21,552 bases of DNA from Pilaira anomala (taxonomy: Eukaryota; Mucoromycota; Mucoromycetes; Mucorales; Mucoraceae). Below, piece by piece: positions 1 to 9,953 of the stretch. A program made the position numbers and the translations under genes. A model generated the notes under the pieces. That model was not told the origin of the DNA and ran no database searches. It saw nothing but the letters and a program-made list of their open reading frames with translations. Each line of letters starts with the position of its first letter. Positions within the stretch are counted from its first letter, which is position 1. The DNA is taken from NCBI GenBank assembly GCA_025716855.1, contig JAIXMQ010000163.1:1-21552 (forward strand), given 5' to 3'.

Positions 1-1
1 T

Positions 2-148
2 CGCATGAAGCCTCCATCAGGTGTAAAGGAAAGAGAGAGGATTTTGGATGTCACATGGTACCTCCACAACTACAGAACGAGAATGGTTGGAATCAATCAA
101 ACTTCTACGGTGTATCAAAAGTTGTGGGAAGAAAACCAGCTGTCATAA
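2..148 (+). CDS. C-terminal end of an unrecognised gene (partial)
   Basis: A frame open from the window edge encodes 48 residues and ends in tandem TAA TAA at 146-151. The composition is protein-like (Arg/Lys rich, with Trp, Tyr and Asn-Tyr-Arg-Thr-Arg-Met) and less AT-rich than the DNA that follows, so I read it as the last part of a gene whose body lies left of the window. A transposase or other element-encoded C-terminus is possible because everything else here is mobile, but I do not recognise the family. A frame from an internal ATG at 55 in another phase looks like a shadow of it. Confidence 0.35.
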   Translation, partial: RMKPPSGVKERERILDVTWYLHNYRTRMVGINQTSTVYQKLWEENQLS

Positions 149-2172
149 TAAATAGTTATCATTTAACTTCAAGTGATCTTGTTGATTTGCCTTTTTTTTT
201 TATAGACTGGGACCGTTTATTTATTTCGAGTTTTGAAAACCATCAAAAATAAAATAAAATGAAAAAATAACTGAGGCTGAATTTACAATTGTGATACCAT
301 AATAAAATCTATTTTATTTCGAGTTTAGAAAGTCATCCATTGAATAATTATTATTATATAGCTGATATATAATATCTTAAATGAATACAAATACAGTCAT
401 AGTTAAGGCTATATAAGCGTATGTACATGATAGTTGAATACTTAAAATTAATGCACAGGTATAATGTTTAGCAAATTATATATTATGGAACTTTCAAAAA
501 AAAAACAAAAAAATCTTAATTATTATATTACGATGAACTAAAATGAACAATCATTGTTAAATGAAGGAAACGTTTATAGTTTTATTCAATTTACTTTGTT
601 ATGATATTTTTAAGATAGGCTAGAAGACATTCATCTATATAATTTATAAGGTTTCGTAAGCCGTTAAGTTAATTGTAGCAGGGATCAATTAGGTACCACT
701 ATTGCCAGAGACATAGTAATTGATACTGCTTTTAGACATTTATTTTCGAAGCACAGATATTTAATTTCTGAGATGTTCGAGCTATAAATGAGATAGAACA
801 AACGAAAATAAAGTGCAATAAAAATATATAACAAAGGTTAAATAATCAGACTGCAAAAATAAACTAAGCTTTATTAAAAGATACAAAAAGCATCTTAGTA
901 TATATAGTAAAATAGTAATTAAAGAGGCGTTGAATGAATAGTGAAACCTGACCTAGGTTTCGACCATCAGTTTGCCCACGTTGCTTGTCATGGATAAAAT
1001 AGTTCCTGACGATTAACCAAGTTAATGTAACTGGCTGCTGCACCTGATAATTAATATAAAAGGAGATTTATGTCAATAAATACGATGATGTGATTTATAT
1101 AAAAGAACCAATTAAGTAATCAGAATAGATAAACTTGTTGTATAGAAAAATAGAAGGAAGTTGAGAGCATATGATTATTATATGAGAATATAATGTGCTC
1201 GTTCACAACAATTTTCCATTGCAGAAATTTAATTACTGAATCATTTTTCAACCCACGCTCTATGCATTTATTAAATAAACAGGTGATACTGATACGTTAG
1301 AGGTACCAGTTTCTACTATATCTTATAAAAAACTTTAAAGATGGGGTTCTTTTTTCATTCATTCACATTCAGAACAAGGCTAAAAAAAACTGGCAAGAGG
1401 TTTAAGAAAAGGCAAAAACAAAATCCTCCCGGTTTCTGAAATTAAATGTTTTACAGCTACATTTATACTAGCTTTTTATATTTAAGCCTGTATGTTTTAA
1501 TTTTAAACAGTTACAGTCTCTTTATCTAGTTTTATTTCAAAAACATATTGATTTGATTTTTTTTTCTTATTAATTTACTTACGTCACGTGCTCCCCAGCA
1601 AATTATTTAGCCCTTGTGATGTACGTTCTTTATTGAAGTAGGAAAAATGTGAGCACCACGCTGTAAGGTTGCGAACCAAGATTTAAATAAAATAAGTAGA
1701 AAAGAAGAACTTAGAGGAGGGAAATAATGTAGAGGTTGTCAAAATTTATCTTTAATATACGAAGAAATAAAGAATTCAATTGAGCAGAAAAAAAAGATGT
1801 ATTCTTATATAAAATAGGAATGGTTCTCTTTTAAAATATGTTGAATTTAGGTCTAAAGGTCACTAACAATACACGAAGTATATATAATGTATAATAGACG
1901 AAGATGATCAACGGAACACAAGCAATGATTATCAATTCTTATAAAGATAGATATGTTTCACTCGCTAATTGTTTAAGGTCCACCAATATATATCTCTTAT
2001 GAATAAGAGTTCTTTATTGATGAGATGACTTAAGATAATAAAAGTATGGCTCTCTATAGCTTTAAAGCCTAAAGATGTATGCCTTTTATTTATGTAGATT
2101 GTGGGATCAGATATTATCCTTAAAAGAAAGAAATGTCTCTAAAACCACTGAAATACGATACGTTTAGACTTA

Positions 2173-2196
2173 TTCTCTTAGTGTATTCTAAGAGAA
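2173..2196. repeat. Short perfect hairpin
   Basis: TTCTCTTAG and CTAAGAGAA form a perfect 9-bp stem around a 6-nt loop. No flanking gene gives it a role; in AT-rich DNA of this length a chance origin is possible. Confidence 0.4.
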
Positions 2197-2227
2197 AGAT
2201 CACTAAAACGGTTTCTTTTGATATGAC

Positions 2228-2292
2228 AAAAGAAGGGGAAAAGGAAAAGAAAAGAAAAAGAAATAAATAAAAAAAGAAAAGAAAAGAAAAAG
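2228..2292. repeat. Purine-rich low-complexity tract
   Basis: About 65 bases composed almost only of A and G (AAAAG/AAAGA units with two T interruptions). A simple-sequence tract, not coding. Confidence 0.6.
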
Positions 2293-3224
2293 TTCACACT
2301 ACCTTAGCAAGGGTAGAAAAAAAAGAAGAGATAATATTTTTGAGTGAGAATTTTACTGAAGAACTTTATTGAAAGGTGAAAAAAAGGGGAGTATTTATAA
2401 AGAAAAAGAAATAAGGTTTGACGATAGAAGAAGAGATAGGAAACAGGTGATTTTACCAAAACAAAAAAAGACAGTCGTTACACCCTTAAAAATCAAGAGC
2501 CCGCTTTTCAAGGCTTTTTGTTTATACACAATTTCGAACGTAATGAGAAGGGTTAGACGAATCTGGTACTTTCTTTTTTTTTGCCAATCTAGACTGACAT
2601 GTTTTTAACATATGGCTTTATTTACTAGAACAGACCGTGGAATAAGCTCATTTACTTTAGAATGCTTTTTCTTTCATGTTCGATTTCTTATATAATAGAC
2701 CAAAACTCTAGACACGCCTACAGCTCAAACACGTAGTGTGCCTATAATACTATGGTACATAAAGCAACTACTAAATTCATATTCCATATTTTTTTCATAA
2801 GCTAACGATATAAAAGTTTTTTTACTTAAGACAAAAAAAGAAATCTATATATTTGGTTTGTGGAGTTAAGAATATGAAAAAAAAGATACATAATATGTCG
2901 ATGCTAGAACGCGAAAAAAGAAAGTTACAAGTTTTGAATGCTACCAGCAGAAGATTTGATGCTGTAGGAAATTTGTTTAAAACGTGAGAATATATGTATA
3001 TGTAATCTAATATATTTAAAATATAGTCTAATACTTACTCTATATAGCAGGATCCAAACATAAAAAGATGTTTACCACGACGATTTTCTTTTTTCTTTAT
3101 TCTATCAAAAGAACAGCTATATATTTCATCATTTATCCAAGCTCCACCAACAATTGTTATTTCAAAATTATTGATTTTCACTTGATGAAAAGGAGTAGAA
3201 CTGGAACGACTATAGTATTTCTTA

Positions 3225-3578
3225 GAGCATTCCCAACGGTTGGAGTAAATAGACTAAATTTTAAATTACTCCGATTTTTTTAGCTTTTAACTCACCCAAC
3301 GGTTGGATTAAGAAAAAGTTAAAATAAAATTTCTCAGAAAAAAGATTAAAAAAAGTGTAAATTTACACATTATTTAATCTTTCCGGGAAAAGATTAAAAT
3401 TGAATTACCTCCAGAAAAATTTTTTTTTTGCCTAATATCAGTAGAAACAAATTAAAATAAAAGTTGAAGTTATTCTCAACCGCTGGCTGACACATGAGTT
3501 TTTTAGACTGTTTTAATTTAAAACTTCAGAAACAGTCGTATTTTAACCCAAAATTTACTCCAACCGTTGGGAAGGCTC
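3225..3578. mobile_element. PIF/Harbinger (Tourist-like) MITE
   Basis: A 354-bp element with imperfect terminal inverted repeats of about 26 bp beginning GAGCATTCCCAACGGTTGG on the left and GAGCCTTCCCAACGGTTGG on the reversed right end. Each end is flanked by TTA (3222-3224 and 3579-3581). A 3-bp TTA duplication and GAGCAT-type termini are the known signature of PIF/Harbinger elements and their Tourist MITEs. No transposase is encoded, so movement would need a partner elsewhere. The interior holds a third CCAACGGTTGG copy (3296-3306) and a long palindrome at 3341-3382: a perfect 14-bp core (3355-3368) with outer arms pairing 3341-3350 to 3373-3382. Confidence 0.75.
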
Positions 3579-3581
3579 TTA

Positions 3582-5291
3582 AGGGATTTGATAATACTCT
3601 TGATTGGTAGAAACACGAAGTCTTTTTTTGCTGTTAGAAGGATTGGGCAAAGTATAATTAGACATTATTAGTGTTTGAAAAGATGAAAAGTACTACTATT
3701 ATATACGCAAAAAAAAAAAAAAAAAAAAAAAAGAGAGAGAGAGATAGGACATAATGGCTCATTTATTCATTTATGTTGTAAAAATTGGATGGTCTTGTTA
3801 AAATGGATGATTTTGACAAGTCGGATGATTTTGTCAAATTGGGTATACAAGTTGAAAGTACACAACAGATCGTTCAATCTCTTTGAAAAAATCAGATCAT
3901 CTTCTTTAAAGTTTGAACGAATCAATAAGGTTTGTCTATTTTGTCCGTTACAAACATAGGATTTCGATATTTTATTGGTTGTCTTATGCACAAAAAAAAA
4001 AAAAAAGGAAGGTAATTATATAAAAGAGCTCTTTTTTATTTTCTCTCTCTCTTTCCTCTTTTCTTTCTTTTTTTTATCATCTCTTTCACTTATTTTTTTT
4101 TCGTATTATTTCTTTAACAATAAAACCATCCATAAATTATATCTCATATTACAATTAGCACACTTGCTTTTAAACCTCACTTTATTTTAAAGTAGGAATA
4201 AAATGCCACTTTTATTATACAAACTTACAGGCTTTACTCTCTAGGGGTCATGGATCTTTCTGAGCAATAAGGTACTCAAATTTACTTTAAGTCTTTAAAC
4301 TATAACGGCTTATGCTAATGCTTATCCTTCTTGGACATCAGGAATCTTGGAGTTTGTTTCTCACAGCTTAAAGCTGAATATTAATTTTTTAAGGTACATC
4401 TTTGAAAAATAAAACAATTAAAGACATGTATAGTAACTTCTTTAAATTCAACAGTTTATATGTATTTCAATCATCTTATTGTATAGCACGGGTAAATTTA
4501 AAAATATATCACTCTAAACTACAAACATTTAATTATCTTTCTTTATTTTAGGTAGTACTTTCGAATTCGATTCTTTGGTCTATAGCAAATATGTAATACT
4601 TGATCCTAGTAATAATAGACTTTTTCAAGTCATATTGTCACATCCAGGAATGTTTAATATAACTCTGTTACTTTTCTAAACTTTCTTTTTATATTTGTTA
4701 CTATTATCTATAAAGCTCATTTACATGTATATAAAATAAATAAAATGTTCCATTTGTTCACATTATAATTTCCAATCTGTCTCTATAGACCATATTATTA
4801 TTATGGACGCATTCAAATATTCGTTTTTTTTTTGTATCATATTTCGATTCATTTTAAGGTTCAAACGATACCATATTTTGTATATTTATGGCCGTTATAC
4901 GGTCTTTATTTCACTGAAGATAGTAATTTGTTTACGCTCTTTAGAATATATCTTACCGTCATTAGGTTATTTTACACTCTCTTTAGTAAATATAATTCGG
5001 CTCTCTTCATAATTATTACGGTACTTAGTGAATAATATTCTGAATTATTAAGAGTAAAAAAAGCCGTCGTCAGTAATCATATTACTGAAATTATTAGTAT
5101 TTTTTTTTCTATCCTTATAATTTTAATTAATGAAATTTTTAGTATCATTATTTCTACCTTTAGTATTTTAAATACTGAAAAATTCAGTAATTAACTTTCT
5201 TTCTTCAGGGTACATCGTAACTCATATATGCTGAATTTTAGCTGTAAATTTTCAGTGTATATTTACACTGAAGATAGTATTTTATTTTCTT
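3582..5291. other. AT-rich DNA with simple repeats, no genes seen
   Basis: Contains an A-run followed by GA dinucleotides (3709-3744), a pyrimidine-rich stretch (about 4030-4110) and scattered ACTGAA/TTCAGT motifs at 4912-5280, including a 14-base direct repeat CACTGAAGATAGTA at 4912-4925 and 5266-5279. The open frames here are short, biased to Phe/Ile/Leu/Lys and show no motif, so I treat them as noise. This is where pol would be expected downstream of the gag remnant at 5292-7034, and none is visible. Confidence 0.5.
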
Positions 5292-7034
5292 CTAGTGGCC
5301 ATAATGATTATTGCATATTATGTCATCATTTTCAATATTAATGCTTTGATTAAGAATAGGAATGGGCATAGAGTTTTCATTATTATTAAGGATTGCATTG
5401 GTTATAAAGGTATTTACATAAGGGTGCATATTATTTTTAGTAGAAAAAAAAGAAGAGTGATATCGAGTGGAATTAAAGTTTAATTCCTTCTCTAGAATCC
5501 CAAAAGCGTCTTCTAAATCGTCGCTAAAATATGAATTATGTAAGTTATTTGTCTCTTTAACTTCTTTTTTAAGACAGTAGACATTTACCTTTTGATTGTT
5601 ACCATTTTTTGGCTGTTGGTTTGCCAAGCTGACTATTCTTTGTTTGTAACGATCAGACTGCAAATAATCAACACATTGATTTAAATGCGTGAAAAAAATT
5701 CGGCTTTCTTACAATAAGAGCAGAGATTAGTCGGGGGAAAGAACTTCTTGAGCACCAAGGATTTGTTTGTGCCACGATATATTTTTGAAGAATCGGGATT
5801 TTCAACATCCAAAGCGCCCTCTTCAGCACTCAATTGCCCATGGGAACGTTTTCCTGTTTTATCTCTTGTTTTCATAATCATAGCCTCTTCTTCTTCAATT
5901 TTGCCGACTTGAATTTCCAAGAACTGAAAGAGAATGACCAAAGTATTTGGCAAGTGAATGGAATTAGCCGGAACCGCGTTTTTCAACTTCTTTTCAACCA
6001 AACGAGTTGCAGGCAGAAGATTCTTAAAGATGCTGGCGACATGAACCTAGTTATCGTGCTTCATTGGTAGACTTTCATAGGCTTCATGATAGCGATCCAT
6101 GTAGTTACGCAGGCTTTTGTCCTTGTCTTTCTTTATCGAAAGGTATTTCATAAAACGATCCGTGAATGTTTGATGCGACCCGAAGCGAAGAACTAACGTT
6201 TTCTTGATATCATCCCAAGTGACCTTGTTCTTGTCAAGACGTTGAATACGGAACTTGAACCAACGTTAATGGGAGGGGTTGCTGTTACCCAAGTACAGTC
6301 TCCAGTTGGAATTGTGATCGAGTTGATTAGTGTCAAAGAAGAGTTACAAGGCAGAAATGAACGATTCGACATCTTGAAAAGAAGTCTTGTTCGCCAAGCG
6401 GTAACGAACTTCATCGCTTTGTAATTGAAAGACGGAACACTGTGATTCAACAACACGACGTTGTTGTCATCTGTAGAACTATTAGCAGCAGGAGGTGGAT
6501 TGGAACGACTGATAATCTTTTGCAAGATTGTTACACGCATCGATTTCTTCCATACGGGCAATATCATCAGTCTTGAGAGCCTCTTGTTGTAACTCATCAA
6601 TCTTACGTTGATAAGATAAAGTAGTAGCGGCAGCGTCAAAGACTGGTGTACTCTTTGGTACAGATCCATCTTGTTGACTAAAATTAGGTGATAAAAAAAA
6701 AATTTATTAGAAATTTTGTTCTTATTTTTTCTCTTGGGTTAAGCATACTTTGATACTAACCTTTGATGATAAAAACGACTGCCCTGTTGGCCTACATCGT
6801 TAACATCAGATTAATCTCCAGAGGAGGATAAAGTAGTAGAATGATTTTATGATCAGGTACACCATAGGTGGTATCATCAGGAGCAGGAGTATCCACAACG
6901 TCAGTCATTAACATGTCTTCATCTTCTACATGTTCGAAAGGAAAGACAGCTTCTTCATCAAGTAGAGCGGGAGCGGGAGCAGGAGAACCAGAGGATTCTT
7001 TAGTAGTGGAGCTTCTATCAGTTTGCATGTTCAT
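5292..7034 (-). pseudogene. Decayed LTR-retrotransposon gag, pol missing
   Basis: Starts at the ATG at 7034 with an acidic, Pro/Ala-rich N-terminus. A frameshift near 6805 and a likely intron (GTTAGT at 6760 to TTTTAG at 6678, 83 bp) follow, then a Gln-rich helical stretch. The central part reads in one frame as a Retrotrans_gag-like capsid domain (VTWDDIKKTLVLRFG, then a basic helix and SLRNYMDRYHEAYESLPM) but contains three in-frame stops near 6330-6030. The frame then continues to a CSYC half of a zinc knuckle at about 5720. A shift in a 7-T run separates it from the His-Cys half (THLNQC) and a C-terminal tail ending in TAG at 5292. Gag binds and packages element RNA. I found no protease, RT or LTR beside it, so this is a gag-only relic. 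Family assignment rests on the domain pattern. Confidence 0.6.
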
Positions 7035-7420
7035 TTAAAAAAATGTTGGAATTCGATTTGAAGGGTTTTATAAAAATAAATAAAAGGCGATAAATTAAAT
7101 GACAACGAACAAAGGGGGTTTATTCTTTATTCAAAATTAGCTGATAGCCCCATATTTTTAACCATGCGACTATTTATATTATTACTAAAGATTTGTTATT
7201 GACATAATGTTATAGTATTATTTAGTCTATATATCAGCTCTAATGTCTAGCGTGATATATAGTTTATTATTTTATGTTTTTAGTTTTACTTGATGTAAGT
7301 AGAAAAGTGTAGGTGTTTGTATCTGAGATATGACAGGTACTGGATTACCCTGTCATAGCGCTCAATCGAGGTAACACAATGACTTTTCAATTACGTACCG
7401 ACGATCTTTTACCTTTATAA
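7035..7420. other. Spacer upstream of the gag relic, with hairpin
   Basis: No gene seen. A perfect 9-bp stem TATGACAGG/CCTGTCATA with an 11-nt loop lies at 7329-7357. Before the nest inserted at 7421 this stretch joined the DNA now at 21264. It could be the 5' leader of the gag relic, but no LTR pair is visible. Confidence 0.4.
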
Positions 7421-7440
7421 TACCTGCTCTATTTAAGGTC
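7421..7440. repeat. Left terminal inverted repeat of element D
   Basis: TACCTGCTCTATTTAAGGTC. It matches the reverse complement of 21244-21263 at 18 of 20 positions. Confidence 0.75.
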
Positions 7441-7485
7441 ATCATTTCGTGCAAAAAAAAACCCCCCAGCCAAACAGCCTTAACG

Positions 7486-7793
7486 GCCTTATTCTATTTA
7501 AGGCCGGAATTTCTTGCAAAAATGGCCTTATTCAGAGCTGAAAATAAAATTAGTATGATTTTTTCTGAGAATATAAAAATGTATGGCCTTATCAAAAAAA
7601 AATGTCAAAATATTTTTTCTGAGAATCAAAACACGGCCTTATTTAGAGAAATGATGGCCTTATACAGAGTGGAAAAATATGGTCACGTTAAATTTTTTTT
7701 TCTGTTATTTAAAATGCACAAGGCCTTATTCAGGGACCAAAACACGGCCTTATTTAGAGAAATGATGGCCTTATACAGAGTGGAAAAATATGG
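7486..7793. repeat. Subterminal GGCCTTAT repeats and 56-bp direct repeat of element D
   Basis: The motif GGCCTTA(T) occurs at least eight times between 7486 and 7774, and again in either orientation near the right end (21218-21250). Within this array a 56-bp block at 7627-7682 is repeated exactly at 7738-7793, a period of 111 bp. Repeated subterminal motifs are known transposase-binding sites in some Tc1/pogo and hAT elements; binding here is inference. An open plus-strand frame over this stretch is a by-product of the repeats. Confidence 0.7.
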
Positions 7794-8104
7794 GCATCAC
7801 TTTAATTTTTTTTTTGTGAAATGCAAAGTATTGCTGCCTTCATTCTGGAAGTTTCTGGAATTATTATTTTATTTATATTTTTGTTTATTTATAAAGAGTT
7901 TGGTGGGGTAAAAAATTGTAAAAGAGTTGTTTGTTTTTTTCGGAAGTTTCTTCTTCCTTAATTGATTTTAATTTTTTAGAGGCGCAGATGAAAAGATCTT
8001 CATCATTATCGACCCCAGGAGTAGTATTCAAAAGAATAAGCTCCAAAGCACGTTTCAAGTTGTTACGCTTGGATTTGTAGCTTGCTACTTGTATTTCTTC
8101 GTTT

Positions 8105-8118
8105 TCTTCTTCTTCTTC

Positions 8119-8150
<32 letters not shown>

Positions 8151-8160
8151 CTTCTTCTTC
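8105..8160. repeat. (TTC)n microsatellite
   Basis: Near-perfect TTC repeat on the plus strand, coding for the poly-Glu stretch of the element D transposase on the minus strand. Being in frame, length changes would only alter the acidic tail. Confidence 0.8.
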
Positions 8161-8663
8161 AATAGTTGCTGCAGCACCGTAAGGTTCAGTAACTACCAGA
8201 TCCGATTCATCTGCTTCCAAGTCCAGTTCATAAGATTCAACTACTTGACCATCATTTAAAGGTAATCCCGGTATAAGTTGATCAATTTTACGGACAATAT
8301 CATCATCTAAAGGTAAACCTTCATCAGGAGGTAACACAAAATCATCATCGGTTATATCTGTTTCGATACTTGAGTCCCTACGGTGTTTAAACTGCAAGAT
8401 GTTAGTGTGATCCCAACAGTTCTTGATGGTTGATACTTTAACCCTTTTCCATGCATTGGCTAAGTACCACAAGGTATGCACCTCACTCAGCTTGTAAATA
8501 GCCGCTGCTTTTTTACGAGCATCGGCTGCTTTTTTGGCTACTTCTTCTTCAGTAGTAGTAGTAGCTGTGTTTTTGGCATCAGCACTTTTTTCGGCCATGT
8601 ATTTACCAATACTTAAAGTGTACTGATGCCAGCAAAACAAAGCCTTAACATTTGCAATGAAAC

Positions 8664-8694
8664 CTTAATAGAAAATATATAAAGACTTGGTAGT

Positions 8695-8741
<47 letters not shown>
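8664..8741 (-). other. Intron in the element D transposase, mostly poly-A
   Basis: On the minus strand GTAAAA at 8741 opens a 78-bp insert composed of two long A runs and ends ATTAAG at 8664. Removing it joins QPLDAG to FIANVK in frame and restores the conserved sequence after the third catalytic Asp, so the splice call is well supported. The translation of the unspliced intron is a meaningless poly-Lys tail. Confidence 0.75.
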
Positions 8742-8742
<1 letters not shown>

Positions 8743-9793
8743 TGCATCAAGTGGTTGCAATATGCTTGTCGTATTGGCAGAAAGGAAGATCAGCTCGATG
8801 TTGCTAAACTTCTGCTTAAGCTTATTAACAGAAGCATTGTCAAGAAGAAGAACAACTTTTCTATTATCATAGGCAAATGATCGGTTTAAACGCTGAATGT
8901 ACTTCAAAAAAATATCTGAAGTCATCCATGCGCTTGGACTTTCATGGTATTCAATGTAATGGGTCTGACCAATAGCCAGCTTTGCATACAGTCTACGTTC
9001 AAAGTTGTAGCCCGTAGAATTCTTTCTTTTGCTAACAACAATAGGATGACCTTTATAGGTTCCATCCGAATTGCAAAGAAGTCCAATTGTGAGCCGTTCC
9101 CGAGACTGTTTGCTGCCGCTAATTGGCTTACTACTAATGGTACGGGTAGGACCCTGTTGGTAGTAGAGACCCGTTTCATCGAAATTCATGATGTCCTTAG
9201 GATCATATGGCTCAAGTAAAGTCTCAATCTTCTTTAACTGTTTAATGATGTTCTGGCTATCAAGGTCCACAGAAACGCTTTCACCGTGCATCGATCTTGA
9301 CTTCACACCAATACAATTGAAAAGCTTCGTAATCCACCCTTCCAAAAACTTGATCTGTTGAGATCCGGGAAGGGCTGACATGCCGTATTTCTTACGTGCC
9401 ATGATGTTTGCAAATGATCTTACATTTTCTCGTTACAATCATCGATATATTTTTTGACTTCAAGATCCAGGCCAGGGAATCTTGTTTCATTGACACTCTT
9501 CTTAGTGCTAAGGACAGTTTTATCCAATACAAGAGCAGCTTGCTTGATAGAAGTAGATCTTTTCATCATATTAGAAATACTTCTAGCTGGAATTGCTTTC
9601 TCGAGTCCAAATTGTTGTTGAGCCCAAATTCCAAGTTCAGCTTGAGTCATGTTGGGGTTGCGACTTTTATGGTCACAAAGTTCAACTTGTCGGGAAAGTG
9701 TAAGACGAAGTCTAGAATTGTTCTTTTCAGTGGACATATTTTTTATTGTTAAATGAAAGAAAGAGCATAAATCTAATTTTTTTAGTCAGAGTA

Positions 9794-9838
9794 CTGTATT
9801 TTCACGGGTTATTGAGAAAAAGTGAGCGAATTTTTGGG
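9794..9838. repeat. Left terminal inverted repeat of element A
   Basis: Starts CTGTATTTTCACGGG. It pairs with 13317-13361 over about 45 bp with a few mismatches. Confidence 0.75.
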
Positions 9839-9953
9839 ATGAATTAAGTGAGTTTTTGGAATGAATTGAGTGAATTTTTTGGAAAATATTAGCTATTATT
9901 TCTGGTATGAAAAAAGAAATACCTGTTAGACAGTATCTTGTGTATCCTGAGCG
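9794..9953 (-). ncRNA. Candidate guide-RNA (omega RNA) region at the 3' end of the Fanzor-like gene
   Basis: TnpB and Fanzor nucleases use an RNA transcribed from the 3' end of the gene through the element end, with the guide coming from flanking DNA. The 160 bases between the Fanzor-like stop codon and the element's terminus are in the right place and contain tandem repeats. I see no convincing fold by eye and no conserved core can be defined from one copy, so this is a positional prediction only. Confidence 0.25.

Larger units (their letters stand above)
152..3221. other. AT-rich DNA without recognisable genes
   Basis: Strongly AT-rich, stop-dense in all frames, with many A and T runs. I see no convincing coding stretch, tRNA, rRNA or inverted-repeat element. 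Local structure is limited to a small hairpin near 2173 and a purine-rich tract near 2228. Degraded old elements may be hidden here but cannot be recognised by eye. Confidence 0.55.
7885..9737 (-). pseudogene. pogo/Tigger-type DDE_1 transposase of element D (one frameshift)
   Basis: DNA-cleaving transposase for cut-and-paste movement at TA sites. From the ATG at 9737: a CENP-B-like helix-turn-helix (about residues 15-60, TQAELGIWAQQQFGLE), then a second HTH_Tnp_Tc5-like region continuing past a frameshift near 9423, where one missing base puts TAA after NEKM and the frame resumes as VRSFANIMARKKYG. The catalytic core follows: NFDETGLYY (Asp at 9180), LLDNAS (Asp at 8841) and LQPLDAG (Asp at 8748), that is DD30D, typical of pogo/Tigger. 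A 78-bp intron (8741-8664) falls right after the third Asp; splicing gives LDAGFIANVKALF, the expected junction. The second exon has the family's C-terminal Trp-rich block (ANAWKRVKVSTIKNCW) and an acidic tail with a run of 13 Glu. Because of the frameshift I call it inactive, unless that base is a sequencing error. Confidence 0.75.

Noticed and set aside
340..500. Fanzor motifs sought in the pol polyprotein and in element D
   Set aside because: None present; the RuvC-like motifs are confined to 9954-11050.
2369..2608. 79-codon basic plus-strand frame
   Set aside because: Starts at TTG, lies in purine-rich DNA and has no recognisable domain.
3767..3991. 74-codon minus-strand frame in AT-rich DNA
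   Set aside because: No motif, composition as expected of AT-rich noise, next to simple repeats; imperfect GGATGATTTTG repeats explain the open frame.
4803..5035. Two overlapping hydrophobic plus-strand frames
   Set aside because: Overlapping frames of T-rich DNA give Phe/Ile/Leu runs that mimic membrane proteins; no supporting signal.
7627..7793. Possible CRISPR-like array from the repeated blocks
   Set aside because: Only two long repeats with a 55-bp interval inside a eukaryotic transposon end.
7522..7911. 129-codon plus-strand frame with repeated ALFREM-type units
   Set aside because: The protein repeats only mirror the GGCCTTAT DNA repeats at the end of element D; there is no codon-level conservation between the units.
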